NCBI GenBank assembly: GCA_011109175.1
Contig: RDEW01000006.1
Span: 657,232-721,231 of the forward strand
DNA from: Dicyema japonicum
Lineage: Eukaryota > Dicyemida > Rhombozoa > Dicyemidae
DNA length: 64,000 nt
Reading direction: 5' to 3'
Notes under the pieces: generated by a model
The model's input: only the letters and a program-made list of their open reading frames with translations
Database searches by the model: none
What the model was told of the DNA's origin: nothing
Shown here: piece by piece, positions 1-11,114 of the stretch
How positions within the stretch are numbered: position 1 is the first letter of the stretch
Layout: the number at the start of each line of letters is the position of its first letter
Position numbers and translations under genes: made by a program

Positions 1-2209
1 GACCATCCAAACCTCAGCAGTCTCAGCAAGTAACGTGTAAAACACAGCTTTATTCTTCTTAGAAAGCATCTTTTGATGTTCGCTACACATATTCTTAATA
101 TCTTCCCTATCAAGATCAGCCACAGAACACCATCGAGAGTCATCCTTTAACAGAGAGACCACATCCTCAAAATCCATTTTATGACTCTTAACCTAACAAT
201 CACACGTGACCATACCAATTCTGACAACATACACGTTAACTTTTCCTTAGCTTCTGCCAACTGATGCAATCTACGTTCCTTATCAATCTCACGCATAGAA
301 GTGCTCAGAGACTCCTGTACTTCCATTTGACGTTCCCGAAGACTTTTAGCCTCTCTTTCCTCTTTACTATTAATCACCTCAACATCCATCACATCAGGTG
401 GGTTCTCCTATCATAATCACGTGCACCCATACCGATTGCTTAGAACTCGTCTCCAGTGAGTGAATATAATCCTCAAACAAATCTGCTCGTCGATCACTGC
501 TACTGATTGCCTTATATCGGGGATCAGAGTCAATTCTACGTTTGACATCTCTCCATCGATCACCAACTGATATGTTCGTCTCCTTCAGTAGCTCGACAAA
601 CTCTTTCGATCGAGAAACCTACTATAACAAAATCATCAACCTTCACTCCTTCAGACTTCTCCCGTCTGTGCTTAAGTTCACTTACAAAATCGTAAAACAA
701 TGACTCTCGGTCACGTGTCCTATCAACCCCTGAAATCTGCTGTCTTTGGAAGAACGTGCAGCAAATTCTGAGTAAGTTGATCTAAACATAAATCAAAAGT
801 TAACCGATGAGTAAGATTAGCCTCCCCTAATAGTTCCCTGAAGTCTTCCTTACGTTTTTTATGCTGTTTATTCCGTTCTGATCTCTCCGCCTCAACCTTA
901 TCCTTCACATACTGTTCAAACACGTGTTGTCGTTCCTTGCTTAGCAATAATGTATAACGTTTATCAAAAACTATTTTCTGTAATTCTTTCTCAAACGTAG
1001 AATTCGTTGAAACCTAGAGTAAACAAAAATGAGCCAACGTTCTTTTCCGCTAACAACTCCTTGAACTGCTCTACTCGTTCTGCGTACGGTAGTGTCGACC
1101 TGAGATTGCTCACCTTCTTTTCCTCTTCCACATTCGTTTCAGCCTTATTGGAGTCAACATCAGTCCGTTTACTGCTACTGGTCTCCACCAGTTCCTCTCC
1201 AGCACGTTTGACCGCTAAATCTGAGTTTATCATGCTACCGGTGTCGTCGTGAACTAAAATAAATCAAATACATACGTTCGATTGGTCGTTCCACTCCTCC
1301 TCCAATTTTGGTTTGTGTTTGATCAACTGGGACACGTCCTTTCTACCCCTTAGTTCGTCAGGACAGTGCCACACCGATCGCTTCTCTACCACGTCAAAGA
1401 AAAACACTCGGTCATCCCCCGTCCACACGACCGACCTTAGGCTTAAACAGAGTCTCTACCAGTTAGTCCCAGACACCAATGTCTTACTGACTGGCTTCGT
1501 CTTATCCAACACTTGCCTAATGGCTGCTTGCTAGAGGATTAGACAGAACACATATACCCTTGACTCATCATCCCTGGAAGAATCTACACGTGACACCACA
1601 AAGTACCATATTTCTGAGCAGCAGGTTTCTCCCACACAGTGTCCCCGATATTTTGTTATAGTAGTACGGGGTACCGTCAGAAACATAGTAAACCAACCAG
1701 GTTGGGTTCTCGGGTAGAGGCTTAAATGTTTAAGAACAATACCATTCCCGGGTTCATGGTGGTTGTTGATGGTACATACTGTTGTTGCATGGCCATGTAC
1801 TGTTGGGAAAGGACTTGGGACTGCTGATAGGCCATAAAGGACTGGTTGGCCATGTCGTTTTGGTAAACGGTCATCCCTTACTTATTTATCAGCAAAAACC
1901 TTGGTAGGGATTCATCACGGTCGTTTGATATGGATTGGTAGCAGCATTCTAAAAATAAGTTCAGTCATTACCGTGTTGGAGATCGATGAATGAGTAGCTG
2001 CCTGGGAATATGGGATAAATCGGGTGATACATGGAGGCGTTGAGGGTGGTGGGGGAAGAGATAGATGAGAATTCATTGCAGTGGTAGATCTCGATAATAA
2101 ATATAGATTACTGTTTATTTTCATCATTATTTTCTGTATTTTCTATTGAATTAACCTGAGATTGCGCAGAATCAGGCACATTTTGATCAACTAGGCAACT
2201 ATTACTCAT
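1..2209 (-). CDS. PRPF40: Pre-mRNA-processing factor 40 homolog (U1 snRNP-associated, WW and FF domains), 3' part outside the window
   Basis: PRPF40 bridges the 5' and 3' splice sites early in spliceosome assembly: its WW domains bind proline-rich SF1/BBP and its FF domains bind U1 snRNP and the RNA polymerase II tail. Here a Met/Gln/Pro-rich leader (PPPPSTPP, MAMQQQYVP) precedes WW1 (W..YYVSDGTPYYYN, then DTVWEKP) and WW2 (W..VWTGDDRVFFFD..KRSVWH). A charged linker follows, then several FF repeats (QFKELLAEKN..FDKRYTLLLSKER; DFRELLGEANL; VSLLKDDSRWCSVADL). About 13 introns of 22-27 nt separate the pieces. The start at 2209 is the first ATG after an in-frame stop. WW1 is out of frame by one base at a C4 run (1643-1646), and a further one-base slip seems to lie near 1260. 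Both fit missing bases. The C-terminus runs off the left edge. Identification is confident from domain order. Confidence 0.9.
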
Positions 2210-2500
2210 CAAAATATAGCGTTGTTTAAAATAAAATTGAATTTATTTTAACAAATTAATATTATTAAATTAATTAAATTCGCATAATTATGATTAAATT
2301 TCTATTGAAAATTTATGAAACTCTGATAGTTCAGCAAACACGTAAGCGACGTCATCTCCTCTTCCAAACGAAAACTAAATTTTTGTAAAAACGCTACTTG
2401 GATACTACAAAAGCTGTCTCCACTCAACATTAAGCCACCTTTTTACGCAATACATACAACTGATAATCAGCTACTGTTGTGCGGCAGGGGGTACTAACCT
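2210..2500. other. AT-rich intergenic spacer upstream of PRPF40
   Basis: The 5' half is almost pure A/T; no gene or repeat was recognised. It presumably contains the PRPF40 promoter, but no motif stands out. Confidence 0.4.
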
Positions 2501-2509
2501 ATCCAACCT

Positions 2510-2740
2510 AAAGAAAATAAACTCCTTCCAAGAAATAGCAACGAGGGCCCTACAAAGGTTTTCCTCTCCTCTAAAGCCAACCCTGTTCGAGGAACTTGTG
2601 AGGAGGACGAGAGCACCGTTGAAACCTCAAAATTTCCGAAAATTGATTCACCTATACAGGAAGTGTGTCGGCGCTCGGGAAGAACACCGAAAAAAGATGA
2701 GGCGGTTTTAAGGAGGCCGGGATCACTTGACGGCCCCCAC
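2510..2740 (+). mobile_element. LINE 3' coding remnant, 'GIT-stop' family, frameshifted
   Basis: The + strand reads FQEIATRALQRFSSPLKPT then REEHRKKMRR and, after a one-base slip, a GIT-type ending (GGGATCACTTGA). The same C-terminal signature (EEH..KMRSLLE..GIT, stop) recurs at 13140, 19985, 46421, 52150 (minus) and 62345 (minus). This is a 5'-truncated non-LTR retroelement tail; the clade is uncertain, and it travels with CR1/Jockey-like RT fragments. Confidence 0.6.
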
Positions 2741-2853
2741 TCTCTTTTATTTTGTCGGTAATTTTAGGTTTTAAAATAAAATAATCAATTACTTTTTTTG
2801 GTTAAGCTGGCTCTTACATAAATGCATGGAAAACATGAAATTCATGGTTAGAC

Positions 2854-3132
2854 TTGTCTCTCTCAGCGTTCAATGTCAGGGGGTTCTGGAGTCATTCCAG
2901 ACTGCCGTCCAACATTCTTTATAAGAGAACGAGGAGTACAACGATTTCGTGCGAGATCTTGGAGACAATATGGAGGCTGTTAGGGCATATACATTGTCTG
3001 GACTTGGCGAAGGCGACCATGGAGGCTCCGCGTTTCCGTAATCGACTGAGGGCAACTCTATCAATCGTCTTTGATGAAGACCTTAACATGCTGCGACACA
3101 TGACAGAGTCGTCAGGGATAGAAGTCAACTAG
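2854..3132 (+). mobile_element. Non-LTR retrotransposon RT C-terminal remnant (RTE-like)
   Basis: A 92-codon reading contains WRLLGHIHCLDLAKATMEAP and RLRATLSIVFDEDLN. This matches the 'RW.LFGH.LRL....A..A.......R....L...L..D' ending common to RTE/CR1-type elements. A related piece lies at 44960-45210. There is no RT core, so it is a fragment. Confidence 0.5.
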
Positions 3133-3455
3133 TAGTTTGATTTTTTTCGTTTTGTTTCATCCATTATGAACTTAATTTAACTCCTGGTGTGCTCAAAATG
3201 ATTTTTTTTTCACTAAGCTACGCCTGGCTGACGAGTGACGCCGTCATCACTATTTCGGTACTGATGCATTATTCTTCCGAAAAAGGAGACCGATATCAAG
3301 TTCTCTCATAGTTGTCCCTTGCAACGTCATCTCACGGTGATTTAGAGTGATAAGTAGGGAAAATTGTTTCTAGCACCCAAAAAAATTTATTAGCCCTAAA
3401 AAGCACTTATAAGAAAAATTGCTTAGGAGTACTGTAATGCACAGTTCCCAGTGTT

Positions 3456-3660
3456 TCATCACTGCGGAACAGGATTGTCTTCTGAGACTCACACATAAAC
3501 AAAAAGACGAGAACGAGAAGTCAAGACCATTTCCAATGCCTTTGATTAATTAGCACGACTGTCCTTACTTCTTAATAAAGTGGGAGTTCTGCCTCAGATG
3601 AGGTTAAGTAATGGAAGCATTACTACTCCTTGACGGAAGGGTTGCTTATGCTTAAAGATA
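3456..3660 (+). repeat. Dispersed repeat, copy 1 (copy 2 at 9661-9850)
   Basis: Shares an ordered series of blocks with 9661-9850: CTCACAC..AA..AAA, GATTAATTAGCA, ACTTCTTAA, GTTCTGC and GGAA.CATTACTA, with small indels. There is no convincing reading frame. The flank 3140-3455 shows nothing else recognisable. Confidence 0.55.
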
Positions 3661-5065
3661 ATACTCAGTTCCATTAAAGGAAATGAAATGGAAAATTCCA
3701 AAGACCATGGTAACATCAAACAAACTACACACGTGATCCAGGAACGCTCCAACAGAATCCTCAACAATGTTAATCCCTCGAACCCAACAAGCACATCTCA
3801 CCCTTACAGTTGCATGTTCGTAATCGCATGGGCCGCTCCTCAGTTCATGCGGATTAGGAAACCCAGAGGTCTTGAGAAGGGACCTTTCCACAAGTCCATC
3901 GCTCCGTAACTATACATGCCTTTTTGACTGGTTTTTATCTTCATGAAATTTGTCCAAGAAAGAAACGGGCCACAGGAAGCACACGCATAGGAGATGCATG
4001 GTTCGATGAACTGTTTGTAGTTAGAGTTCAGGACTGGATTGTTTATTCTGATAGGCCGGATTTTCTCATATTTGATAATCACGTTTATGACATGCTGATG
4101 AAAACACACATGCATGTCGAATGTGACTCCCAGAATTTTCTGGTGTTTGCTATATGGGATTTCTGCATCATCCACTTTTAGTTCTACCGTCCATCTGCTT
4201 AGATTTCTATCGGAAGTGTTAATCAAGGGGCTTCGAATAACATGGTGACTGATTTCTCAGAGCTAATTGATAGGCGGTCCTCTAACCAAACGTTAAGACG
4301 GTCGGGGTGATGTTGCAATCTTGATGTTGTAACCAGAATATCTTGATCTCGTGAGACCAGAAAAATGTTATCTGGATAAGTTAGTAGGATGTCGTTATCG
4401 TTTTCTGGAATGAGAAGATCGGCCGTGAATGGGTTGAGCAATAAAGGGGATTGGGTGATCCTTGGAGGACGCCATTCGGAAGAAGTCATGATGCCGATCT
4501 TAAATCTCCAAAACAAACACCTCCGACCACTAAGGAAATTAGCCAAACATAGTTTAAGGTTTTCAGGGATTTCCGATTGGAATATTTTCCAAGTTAAGTT
4601 TTTCCCAGCACCGAGTCAAGGTTTTGTGAATATCCACGGAACAAAGCACCGTCTTCAGATGTCTGGGTTTGTTTAAAAATCCTTTGCGGATAAAATCTGA
4701 CAGAACAGTTAAATGAGTGGAAGTTGAGCGTTCTGTTTTGAACACGTGTTGAAATGACATTGCTGGTAGAACATCGTTGATTTTTGAAAAAAAATTAGTT
4801 TTTAAGTTTTGACATTGAACATAGGAATGAGACAGCCATGAATGAGACTGGCTTTTCTTTCTGTCTCCCAGGTTTCAGAATTGGTCGTATATGATCAAGC
4901 TTCCAAATTGCTGGTATGACTTGTTTGTTAACCGATCAGGTGTTAAACAGTCTTGTTAGGACGGCAATTCGTTCCCTGATATTTCAGTAAAATAATGGGA
5001 ATCTTATCAGAACCGTAGGAGGGAGTTTTTCTAGTCTGTTTTAGCACATTTCTTACGTTTTTTAT
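3600..5065 (-). mobile_element. CR1/Jockey-like LINE, reverse transcriptase pseudogene
   Basis: Reading right to left, the frames give RKTPSYGSDKIPIILLKYQG, then AIWKL.HIRPILKPGRQKEK, then VLCSVDI (motif A region). These are followed by SPLLLNPFTADLLIPENDND..YPDNIF (degenerate GSPLSP..YADD) and QKILGVTFDMHVCFHQHV (motif E). The order is that of an APE-type LINE RT. Numerous stops and frameshifts make it dead. Related fragments lie at 12530-13070, 47050-47335 and 62890-63460. Confidence 0.8.
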
Positions 5066-5074
5066 GGTAAAATA

Positions 5075-6265
5075 CACTCGACCCTCGCAAATTGGCCACA
5101 TTTTGAAAAAAAATTCTTAGTGAAAAATCATATTCTCTTTATTAATTGGCCATAATTTTTAATTTAATTTTTTAATAATAATTGGAAAAAAATATAAATT
5201 TAATTAACACATCATCCAACTCCTCTCGTGGGCGCTATACTCGGCTTATTTTTAATGAAAAAACTCAATTAATTATAAAGAAAATGATGTTATTTCGTGA
5301 AGCAGTTAGCTGATAGATTCACAAACATGTTTCGAAAGTCTAAACGGAGAAATTGAATAAATAATCTTTTACTGAGACACTATTTTGAAAGATTCAAAAA
5401 GTTATCACCCGTCTTTTAAAGCTGCACATAAACCAAAGTTTCCAAAACTTGAAGAGAAGTTGGTTGGATGGAGGTAGAGTCTATAGGATAAATTCAAATA
5501 GAGAAGTGGATTCAGAATGCTCAAGTTACACGGAGAAATGCGAACAGATGAATCTGCCGACATTGAATCCTTTCTTGAAGAATTCAAAGAAATTTCAAAA
5601 GCACATAAACCCGACCAAATCTATAATCTGGAAGAAATTGGACTATACTGTATGATCATTCCATCGAAAAGCTGCAGAAACAGATTTCAAGGTTACAAAA
5701 ATTTTGAAGACCGCGTCTCAGTTATGTTTTGTTCAAACATGAGGGGAACGCATAAATTGATAACCAGACGCAAGTTAATCTATTTGACGGAATTAATGGA
5801 AACACAAAATATTTTGGTATACAATTCTTACAGGAAATTGAAACCAACAAATACGGTCTTTTTTACAAAAATGGCTTAGGAAGACGTATCCGGAGACACG
5901 ATCAGGAATTTTTTCAAAGTTTCGAATAACTCCAATAATGAAATTTGTGAAATTAGTGATACAGCAATCAGAACAGACATTTTCGATCTTTTCAAAGTTG
6001 AGGATTTTTTAAATATCGAATACACGAGAAATTAAAATTCTTTCTATAATTTCTTTAATAAGAAAGTACAAAGCAAGTATTATTGAAGGAAAGAAAAAAG
6101 TTAGGAATTACATTTTATTTTAATAAAACTTAAATACGTTTTTTTGTTTATTTAAGGTATTTTTTAATTATTTGTTCATTGATCTGCAAAATTATTGATT
6201 TTATTTTTTTCTAATTGGTCACAAATTTAAGTAACCAAAAATGGCCAATTTGTGAGGGTCGAGTG
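5075..6265. mobile_element. Tigger/pogo-like DNA transposon with 27-bp terminal inverted repeats
   Basis: The inverted ends match almost perfectly: left CACTCGACCCTCGCAAATTG (from 5075), right CACTCGACCCTCACAAATTG read inward from 6265. Each is flanked by TA, as expected for the Tc1/mariner-pogo superfamily. The interior + strand encodes part of a DDE transposase (ADIESFLEEFKEI..QIYNLEEIGLYCMIIPSK, GYKNFEDRVSVMFCSNMRGTHKL) resembling Tigger/jerky proteins. Stops truncate the frame at both ends, so the copy looks non-autonomous, although single-base consensus errors could contribute. Confidence 0.88.
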
Positions 6266-6440
6266 TATGTCGATTATGGCTTTTTCTTTGGTTTTCTGAG
6301 GCAGTGAGGGGGTGGATGACCCTTTATGTCTTTGTGGGCGATTTTGACATAGAATTTGGTCAGCTTGTTTAGATCATCTAAGTTGTAATCTTAGTTATGT
6401 ATCTTTTCGGCGGTAATTGTATTGTGTGTAATGAACGACC

Positions 6441-6950
6441 AAATCGTGCTTCTGTTTTTCCCCGGAAAAAATATGTCTTTATCATGCTTAGATTCAAACT
6501 CCTTGTTCCCTAACGCCACATACAACGTTCGAGGCCTCTCATTTCTATTCAAGAAGGAACAACTATCTGAAGATCTGTCACGTTACAAAATCAACATCTG
6601 CTGCTTACAAGAGACAAAAAATGCCCTCGGATGCGAAGGAACCTTTGGAAACTACCGGATTATCTTACTCCCATCAGACAGTCGTCAACAGCAGAAGGAA
6701 ATACGTTCGAAACTGGGAAGTTCAAATTCGAATAAAAGTGCATCAGAGAAAACGTAATCAAATATCACATTTGATAAGAAAACGATCGAATGACCTCTGC
6801 CACAAATATTTGGACGACAAGGCGACTGAAATTGAAAACTGTCGGGATGGAAGACGAATGTGAGCCAGGATGGTGAGGATGATGTCTGTAAAGCATGGCT
6901 CAAGCGAAAACCTTTTGAGGCTACACGAAATTGCTTGTAACTAACTAACT
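6441..6950 (+). mobile_element. RTE-like LINE, apurinic endonuclease start fused to a 3' piece
   Basis: Encodes ATYNVRGLSFLFKKEQLSED and RYKINICCLQETKN, the opening of an RTE-type APE endonuclease (TYNVR.L....L...L....I.ICCLQETK). It then jumps to a 3' segment (GGATGGTGAGGATGATG..GTAAAGCATGGCTCAAG). The same 5' and 3' blocks are joined, with an even larger internal deletion, at 62665-62895. Confidence 0.7.
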
Positions 6951-8284
6951 GAAAAAATAAAGGGATTTTTCAAAATCTTGGATATTTTAATCGCTCTAGT
7001 GAAAAGAGCAACTAATAACTCTCATATTGTAAAACAAACACATCAATAAGCGGACCCCCACCATCAAATCCATAAATCTTGTTTTCAACGTGGTTTTCGT
7101 GGCTGTATTCTTTGTCAACAAACATAGATTTGATTTTGTTTCTCTGAAAATGCTTACAAAAAGAATCTTTGATAAGATATTAACCCCAACATCTTGGAAT
7201 GACTCTCTAACTTCTGGAATGGACAAGCAATCTACAATAACATGAAATCGTAGACATGTTTCCTGTCCAATGGAGTTTCCAAAAATTATTCATTTTCGTC
7301 GGCATTCTTGTAAAAGGCACTAAAACATCGAACCAAACGATATACGTCAAATATTCTTAAGTCAAGGACACTCGCTAGATATGGAAAGTCATCAATGACC
7401 ATTTCCCGTTCTTCCTTGAATAAGCCTCACTCTCTTGGTTCAGATTAATGGCCATGTTTTTACCAGAGTCATAACCTCCAACAACTTATTAGACACAGGA
7501 ACAAATTCTCTTTGGGAAGTTTTGATTGCACATCTGTGCTCAACAAGTGTACTCTCTGGTGTCTTCCTAAGCGCGTAATTTTGGTGGTAATCATGCCGGA
7601 CTGAAGCTGACGCTTGTATCGTGCTTAGTTGTGGTTTCGACTTCCATACCGTCATTTTCTTGGTATAAGGATTCCTTTCAGCCCTCTTCAATTTGCCTTT
7701 TCCCTCTTTTAGGAAATTTCAAAATACGAACAAACTCGGACTCTTTGACCACTCATCCCGACCTATCCATATTCTTTCTTAATGGGATTTGTCTAGTTTA
7801 TGCTCCAGCTCAATTTGAGGGACATATAAATGTTCCTAGCAATCGCCGTTGGGCGCTTGAAACCCTCTCCTCTCCCAAAACTGAAGTTTGAATAAATAAG
7901 TTACCCTCATTAATGAAAAATGTCAAATCAATAAAAAATTATTTATTTTTTTACAGCGAAAACATTATTTTTTGGGTCCATCCACTCATTAATTGTTTCA
8001 CGTATTGACTTTTCATTCTGACTGTCCAAATTCCGACTCTGGCGAACGGAGAAAACTGAAAAAATACTTGGTTGTTGGAGAGTCTCAACTTTGTCCAAAT
8101 CTTATTCGAAACCTCTAGAACGTTAGGGAGAATAAGTAAGGATGCTGTAAACTAATTAGGAAATGGAATCATTACTCAGAGACCCTTGCGAATGGAATGG
8201 TTTTCTTCTTTAGAGACTCTTCTTTATGATTACCTTTAGGACGTTCCACTTTATTATTATCATTGAACCAGAAAACCACCATCA
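6951..8284. other. Region without recognised genes
   Basis: Contains an 83-codon minus-strand reading (7440-7691; KLKRAERNPYTKKMTVWKSK) preceded by a further charged frame. It is possibly a retroelement or exon remnant, but I recognise no family. The remainder is AT-rich with only short frames. A minus-strand GIT-type tail lies at its right edge (about 8285-8320). Confidence 0.3.
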
Positions 8285-8424
8285 TAACCAAAATAAATTT
8301 CAAGTGATCCCGGCCTCAAAATTCAGGTGACTTTTTTTAATAACAATTAATTTATAAAATTTACAAAATATTATTGAATAACAATTAAGCTCTGAATTAT
8401 CAATTAATTTCCTCGGGATATTCT

Positions 8425-8690
8425 GGTAAACCTGGCTCGTCTTCGCTGCGGTCACCATGTGGGTCTCACGTCAACCTGTACAAGACCGGGCAGGTTAAAG
8501 TCTCCACTCTGCCCTTCGTGTAACCTTGATGACCACTGGACAGATCACTTTTTCTTGTGTCCTGAACCGCCTTCTATGTCTTCCTTTCACGTGATCAATT
8601 TTTTGGATCTCTGGGAAAGTCCGTCATTGATAGTTACATTTGTGTTAGCCATCGGTTTCCTTCACTTAAAGGGACCGGGGATAAATAAAT
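8425..8690 (+). mobile_element. LINE 3' end, 'DLWE..P' family
   Basis: Reads LARLRCGHHVGLTSTC, SPLCPSCNLDDHWTDHFFLC (a CPxC..H...C zinc-binding tail), then VINFLDLWESPSLIVTFVLA and ends in GACCGGGGATAAATAAATT. The zinc-knuckle plus DLWE ending is typical of the C-terminus of I/Jockey-type non-LTR elements. Other copies of the same 3' end lie at 37555-37790, 41575-41660, 44430-44620, 47345-47480 and 58540-58605. Confidence 0.75.
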
Positions 8691-9107
8691 TATCAATTAA
8701 TATTAGTTATCTCAATTTTAACTAAATTACTTAATAATTAAATAATGAATTAAATAATGAAACCTAAAATTTAAATTTTAAATAAATATACTGTCAAAGT
8801 ATAACACTATCTTCGTTTCTTGTTGCATAACCTTGCGATTCTTTTTCAATATTTCAAGTGACCAATGACACCACGTAGATGAGTCATATGACCAACAGCA
8901 GGAGAAATCTTGTTCTGGACATTGGAGTCACTTAAATTAGACGATTACCCTCTTTATTGTGGTACCGGGGTTAATAAATTGAACATTATACGCCTCCCTA
9001 GAGAAAAATAGGAGGTTTTATCCAATCCTGAGTTAGCTAACAATCAAACAGAGACTTAATTATAAACAAAACCAAACATTATAAGAAAAGAAAATTAACT
9101 AATACTT

Positions 9108-9499
9108 TCAGCTGTCGGCAGGCTTTGAATCAAAAGTAGTTGATGGGCTTTTCGTACAGACAGTACCTGCACGTGAAAAAATAACCCCTTTTAACAGTTC
9201 ATTGAAGTCTTCGTCAGATCTGGCAGTTTTTGAATGTGTTTTGGAGCTATGATCTTCTTGGTTTTTTTGGCTTGATCTCCCGACAATTCGAGCAGTTCTG
9301 AGTTCAAATAGTCCAAAATTCCCGCTAAATAGACTGCAGCACAATCCTTAACTACAAGTCCAGTGGTTTCTAATAAACTAAATAAATCTTTCCTACTTTT
9401 TAATGCACGCTTCAAACGGGAAACAGGAAACACAACATTAGCACTGGAAGAAAGTTTACTTCCAAATGAAGACTTTTCGTCAAAAGATCCCCCAGACAT
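9108..9499 (-). CDS. Divergent histone H2A-like protein
   Basis: Histone H2A pairs with H2B in the nucleosome. The translation starts MSGGSFDEKSSF and continues VVFPVSRLKRALKSRKDL, then CAAVYLAGILDYLNSELLEL and KKIIAPKHIQ. It ends TARSDEDFNELLKGVIFSRA followed by a Ser/Thr-rich tail. These align block by block with H2A ([50 protein letters not shown]). The acidic-patch positions stay acidic (D..E..E and DED). A 27-nt in-frame GT..AG segment at the usual AERVGAG loop is best read as an intron. A single missing base at the T5 run 9227-9231 separates HIQ from TARSDED. The basic N-tail of canonical H2A is largely absent. Near 120 residues. Likely a variant rather than the replication histone. Confidence 0.82.
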
Positions 9500-9960
9500 A
9501 AAACAAACAGTTAAAACAATAAAAATGAAGTTACGCAATTATTTTGTTAAATTGGTTTTGAGTTTTTTAATTTCATGAAATTTTTAAATTTACAAATTCC
9601 ATCGAAACCATCGATGATTTTTTTTATTTTGTTTAAAATTAAATATTTTTTAAAACATTGCCTCATCGCTGCAGAACCTGAATGTCTTAGTGACTCACAC
9701 GCAAGCAAAAAAACGAGAGGTTAAGGACACCTTCGATGCCTTGGATTAATTAGCATAACTATTATTTACTTCTTAAAGTGAGTTCTGCATAAGCTGAGGT
9801 AATGGAAACATTACTAGTCGGCGGCGGAAAGGCTGAATTAATTTTATTAGTAAACAAGCTGTGCAATTTGCTCCGCTCACAGCCAACTTTTCTATTCTTA
9901 TTATTAATGTTATTTTAATTTATTAACTCAGAAATCACGAGAAAAGGGATAAGAGTTATC
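9500..9960. repeat. AT-rich spacer containing dispersed repeat copy 2
   Basis: 9661-9850 matches the repeat at 3456-3660. The rest is low-complexity A/T with no gene seen. Confidence 0.5.
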
Positions 9961-9961
9961 G

Positions 9962-10360
9962 TCTAATTAAGTGATCCCGGTGTCCATACCACTCCTTTTC
10001 CTGCGGTTAGTTTTGGAATCTTGGATTAATCTCTACAGCGGGGAAGGTTTCTTCTCGTATCTCGGGCAGGCGTCCAGATATAGTTTCATTTCCGGCCCGA
10101 GGGGATGGTCAGGGGAATTTGCCATCTTGAGAAAGTCCCGGTGGCGTTCCATAAGGTATTCCATGATTGGGAGGACGTTTCATGCTCTCAGTAGTAACGA
10201 AATGGACGTCTTTTTCAACGAATATTCTGAGACATTTGTTTTGTAGCACTTTCAGCTTGCTCTGTGCCGATAGTGATAGCGGGGCAATCCATGCAGCACA
10301 GGCGTACTCGATACTCGGTAGAACAAATTGTTTGTATAGAAAAGGCGGAGGAATAAAAAA
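9962..10360 (-). mobile_element. CR1/Jockey-like LINE, RT C-terminus and GIT-type 3' end
   Basis: From right to left: LPFLYKQFVLPSIEYACAAW, LKVLQNKCLRIF (the conserved post-RT 'QNK.LR' segment) and MEYLMERHRDFLKMANSPDH. It ends near 9965 with MDTGIT and a stop. This copy links the GIT-type tail to an APE-type LINE RT. Confidence 0.75.
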
Positions 10361-10792
10361 TGGCCCGCGGGTAAATTAGTAAAATATTTTTATATTTATT
10401 TTACCTATTATTAAAAATTAAATAAATTTCTAAACGTGTTAATAGAAAAGAATAAAAAATTTTCAAACTCGTACATTTAATGCAGATTGGACTATTTCTT
10501 TATTGAGAATAATGGAAAACCTACAATATAGGATTAATGGAAACCCAGGTTGTTATCAAATGGATTACTTGAAATTCAATGCGACACTACACTTAAAATA
10601 TCTTTCTGGGTTGGATATTTTGAGCTTCTACAAAAATTTGTGTGTCAAAAAATATCCACATTTAATCGACAATGGTAAGAAAATGGTTTCTATATTTGGA
10701 AGCACATTTTTTATGTACACAGTTATTCTCCAAAATGAATAATGTAAAAAATTGTCTAAGAACGAAAATGACCGATCCGCATATTAACGATA
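10361..10792. other. AT-rich stretch, one uncharacterised reading frame
   Basis: A + strand frame at 10503-10742 (79 codons, ..LQYRINGNPGCYQMDYLKFN..) has no recognised family. It could be an old exon or chance. Nothing else seen. Confidence 0.25.
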
Positions 10793-10927
10793 TACAGTAA
10801 AACCCCTAGAATCCGCCGCATTTTTTCAAAAATACAAAATTCCCATGAGAAATTCTTGAATCCGCCGCATTTTTAAAAATAATTTTTTTCATTTTCTTAT
10901 TATTTTTATTTTTAATTCAAATAACCG

Positions 10928-11030
10928 CGAAAGCCGCTGGCTGTTTGAGCGAATTTAGCTCGCAATTCTGAGAGGGAACAGCCACGCAGTGAGGGTGGCA
11001 GCTAACTGATGTTTTGTCCTTTTTTAATAA
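10928..11030 (+). mobile_element. R2-like retroelement 3' UTR fragment (hairpin copy 1)
   Basis: Shares an ordered block with 30890-30960 and 33780-33862: GAGCGAAT..CTCGC..CTGAGAG..A.AGCCACGCAGT. GGCTGTT (10939-10945) is complementary to AACAGCC (10977-10983). It lies on the plus strand while the neighbouring endonuclease fragment is on the minus strand, so at least two R2-like insertions or an inversion occurred here. Confidence 0.65.
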
Positions 11031-11114
11031 ATTTCAATTTATTTACGAAAATTTCAAAAGTTTATTAACAATAAAATATTATTTATTAACTATGGGGGAG
11101 AGCGGCTGCTGACA

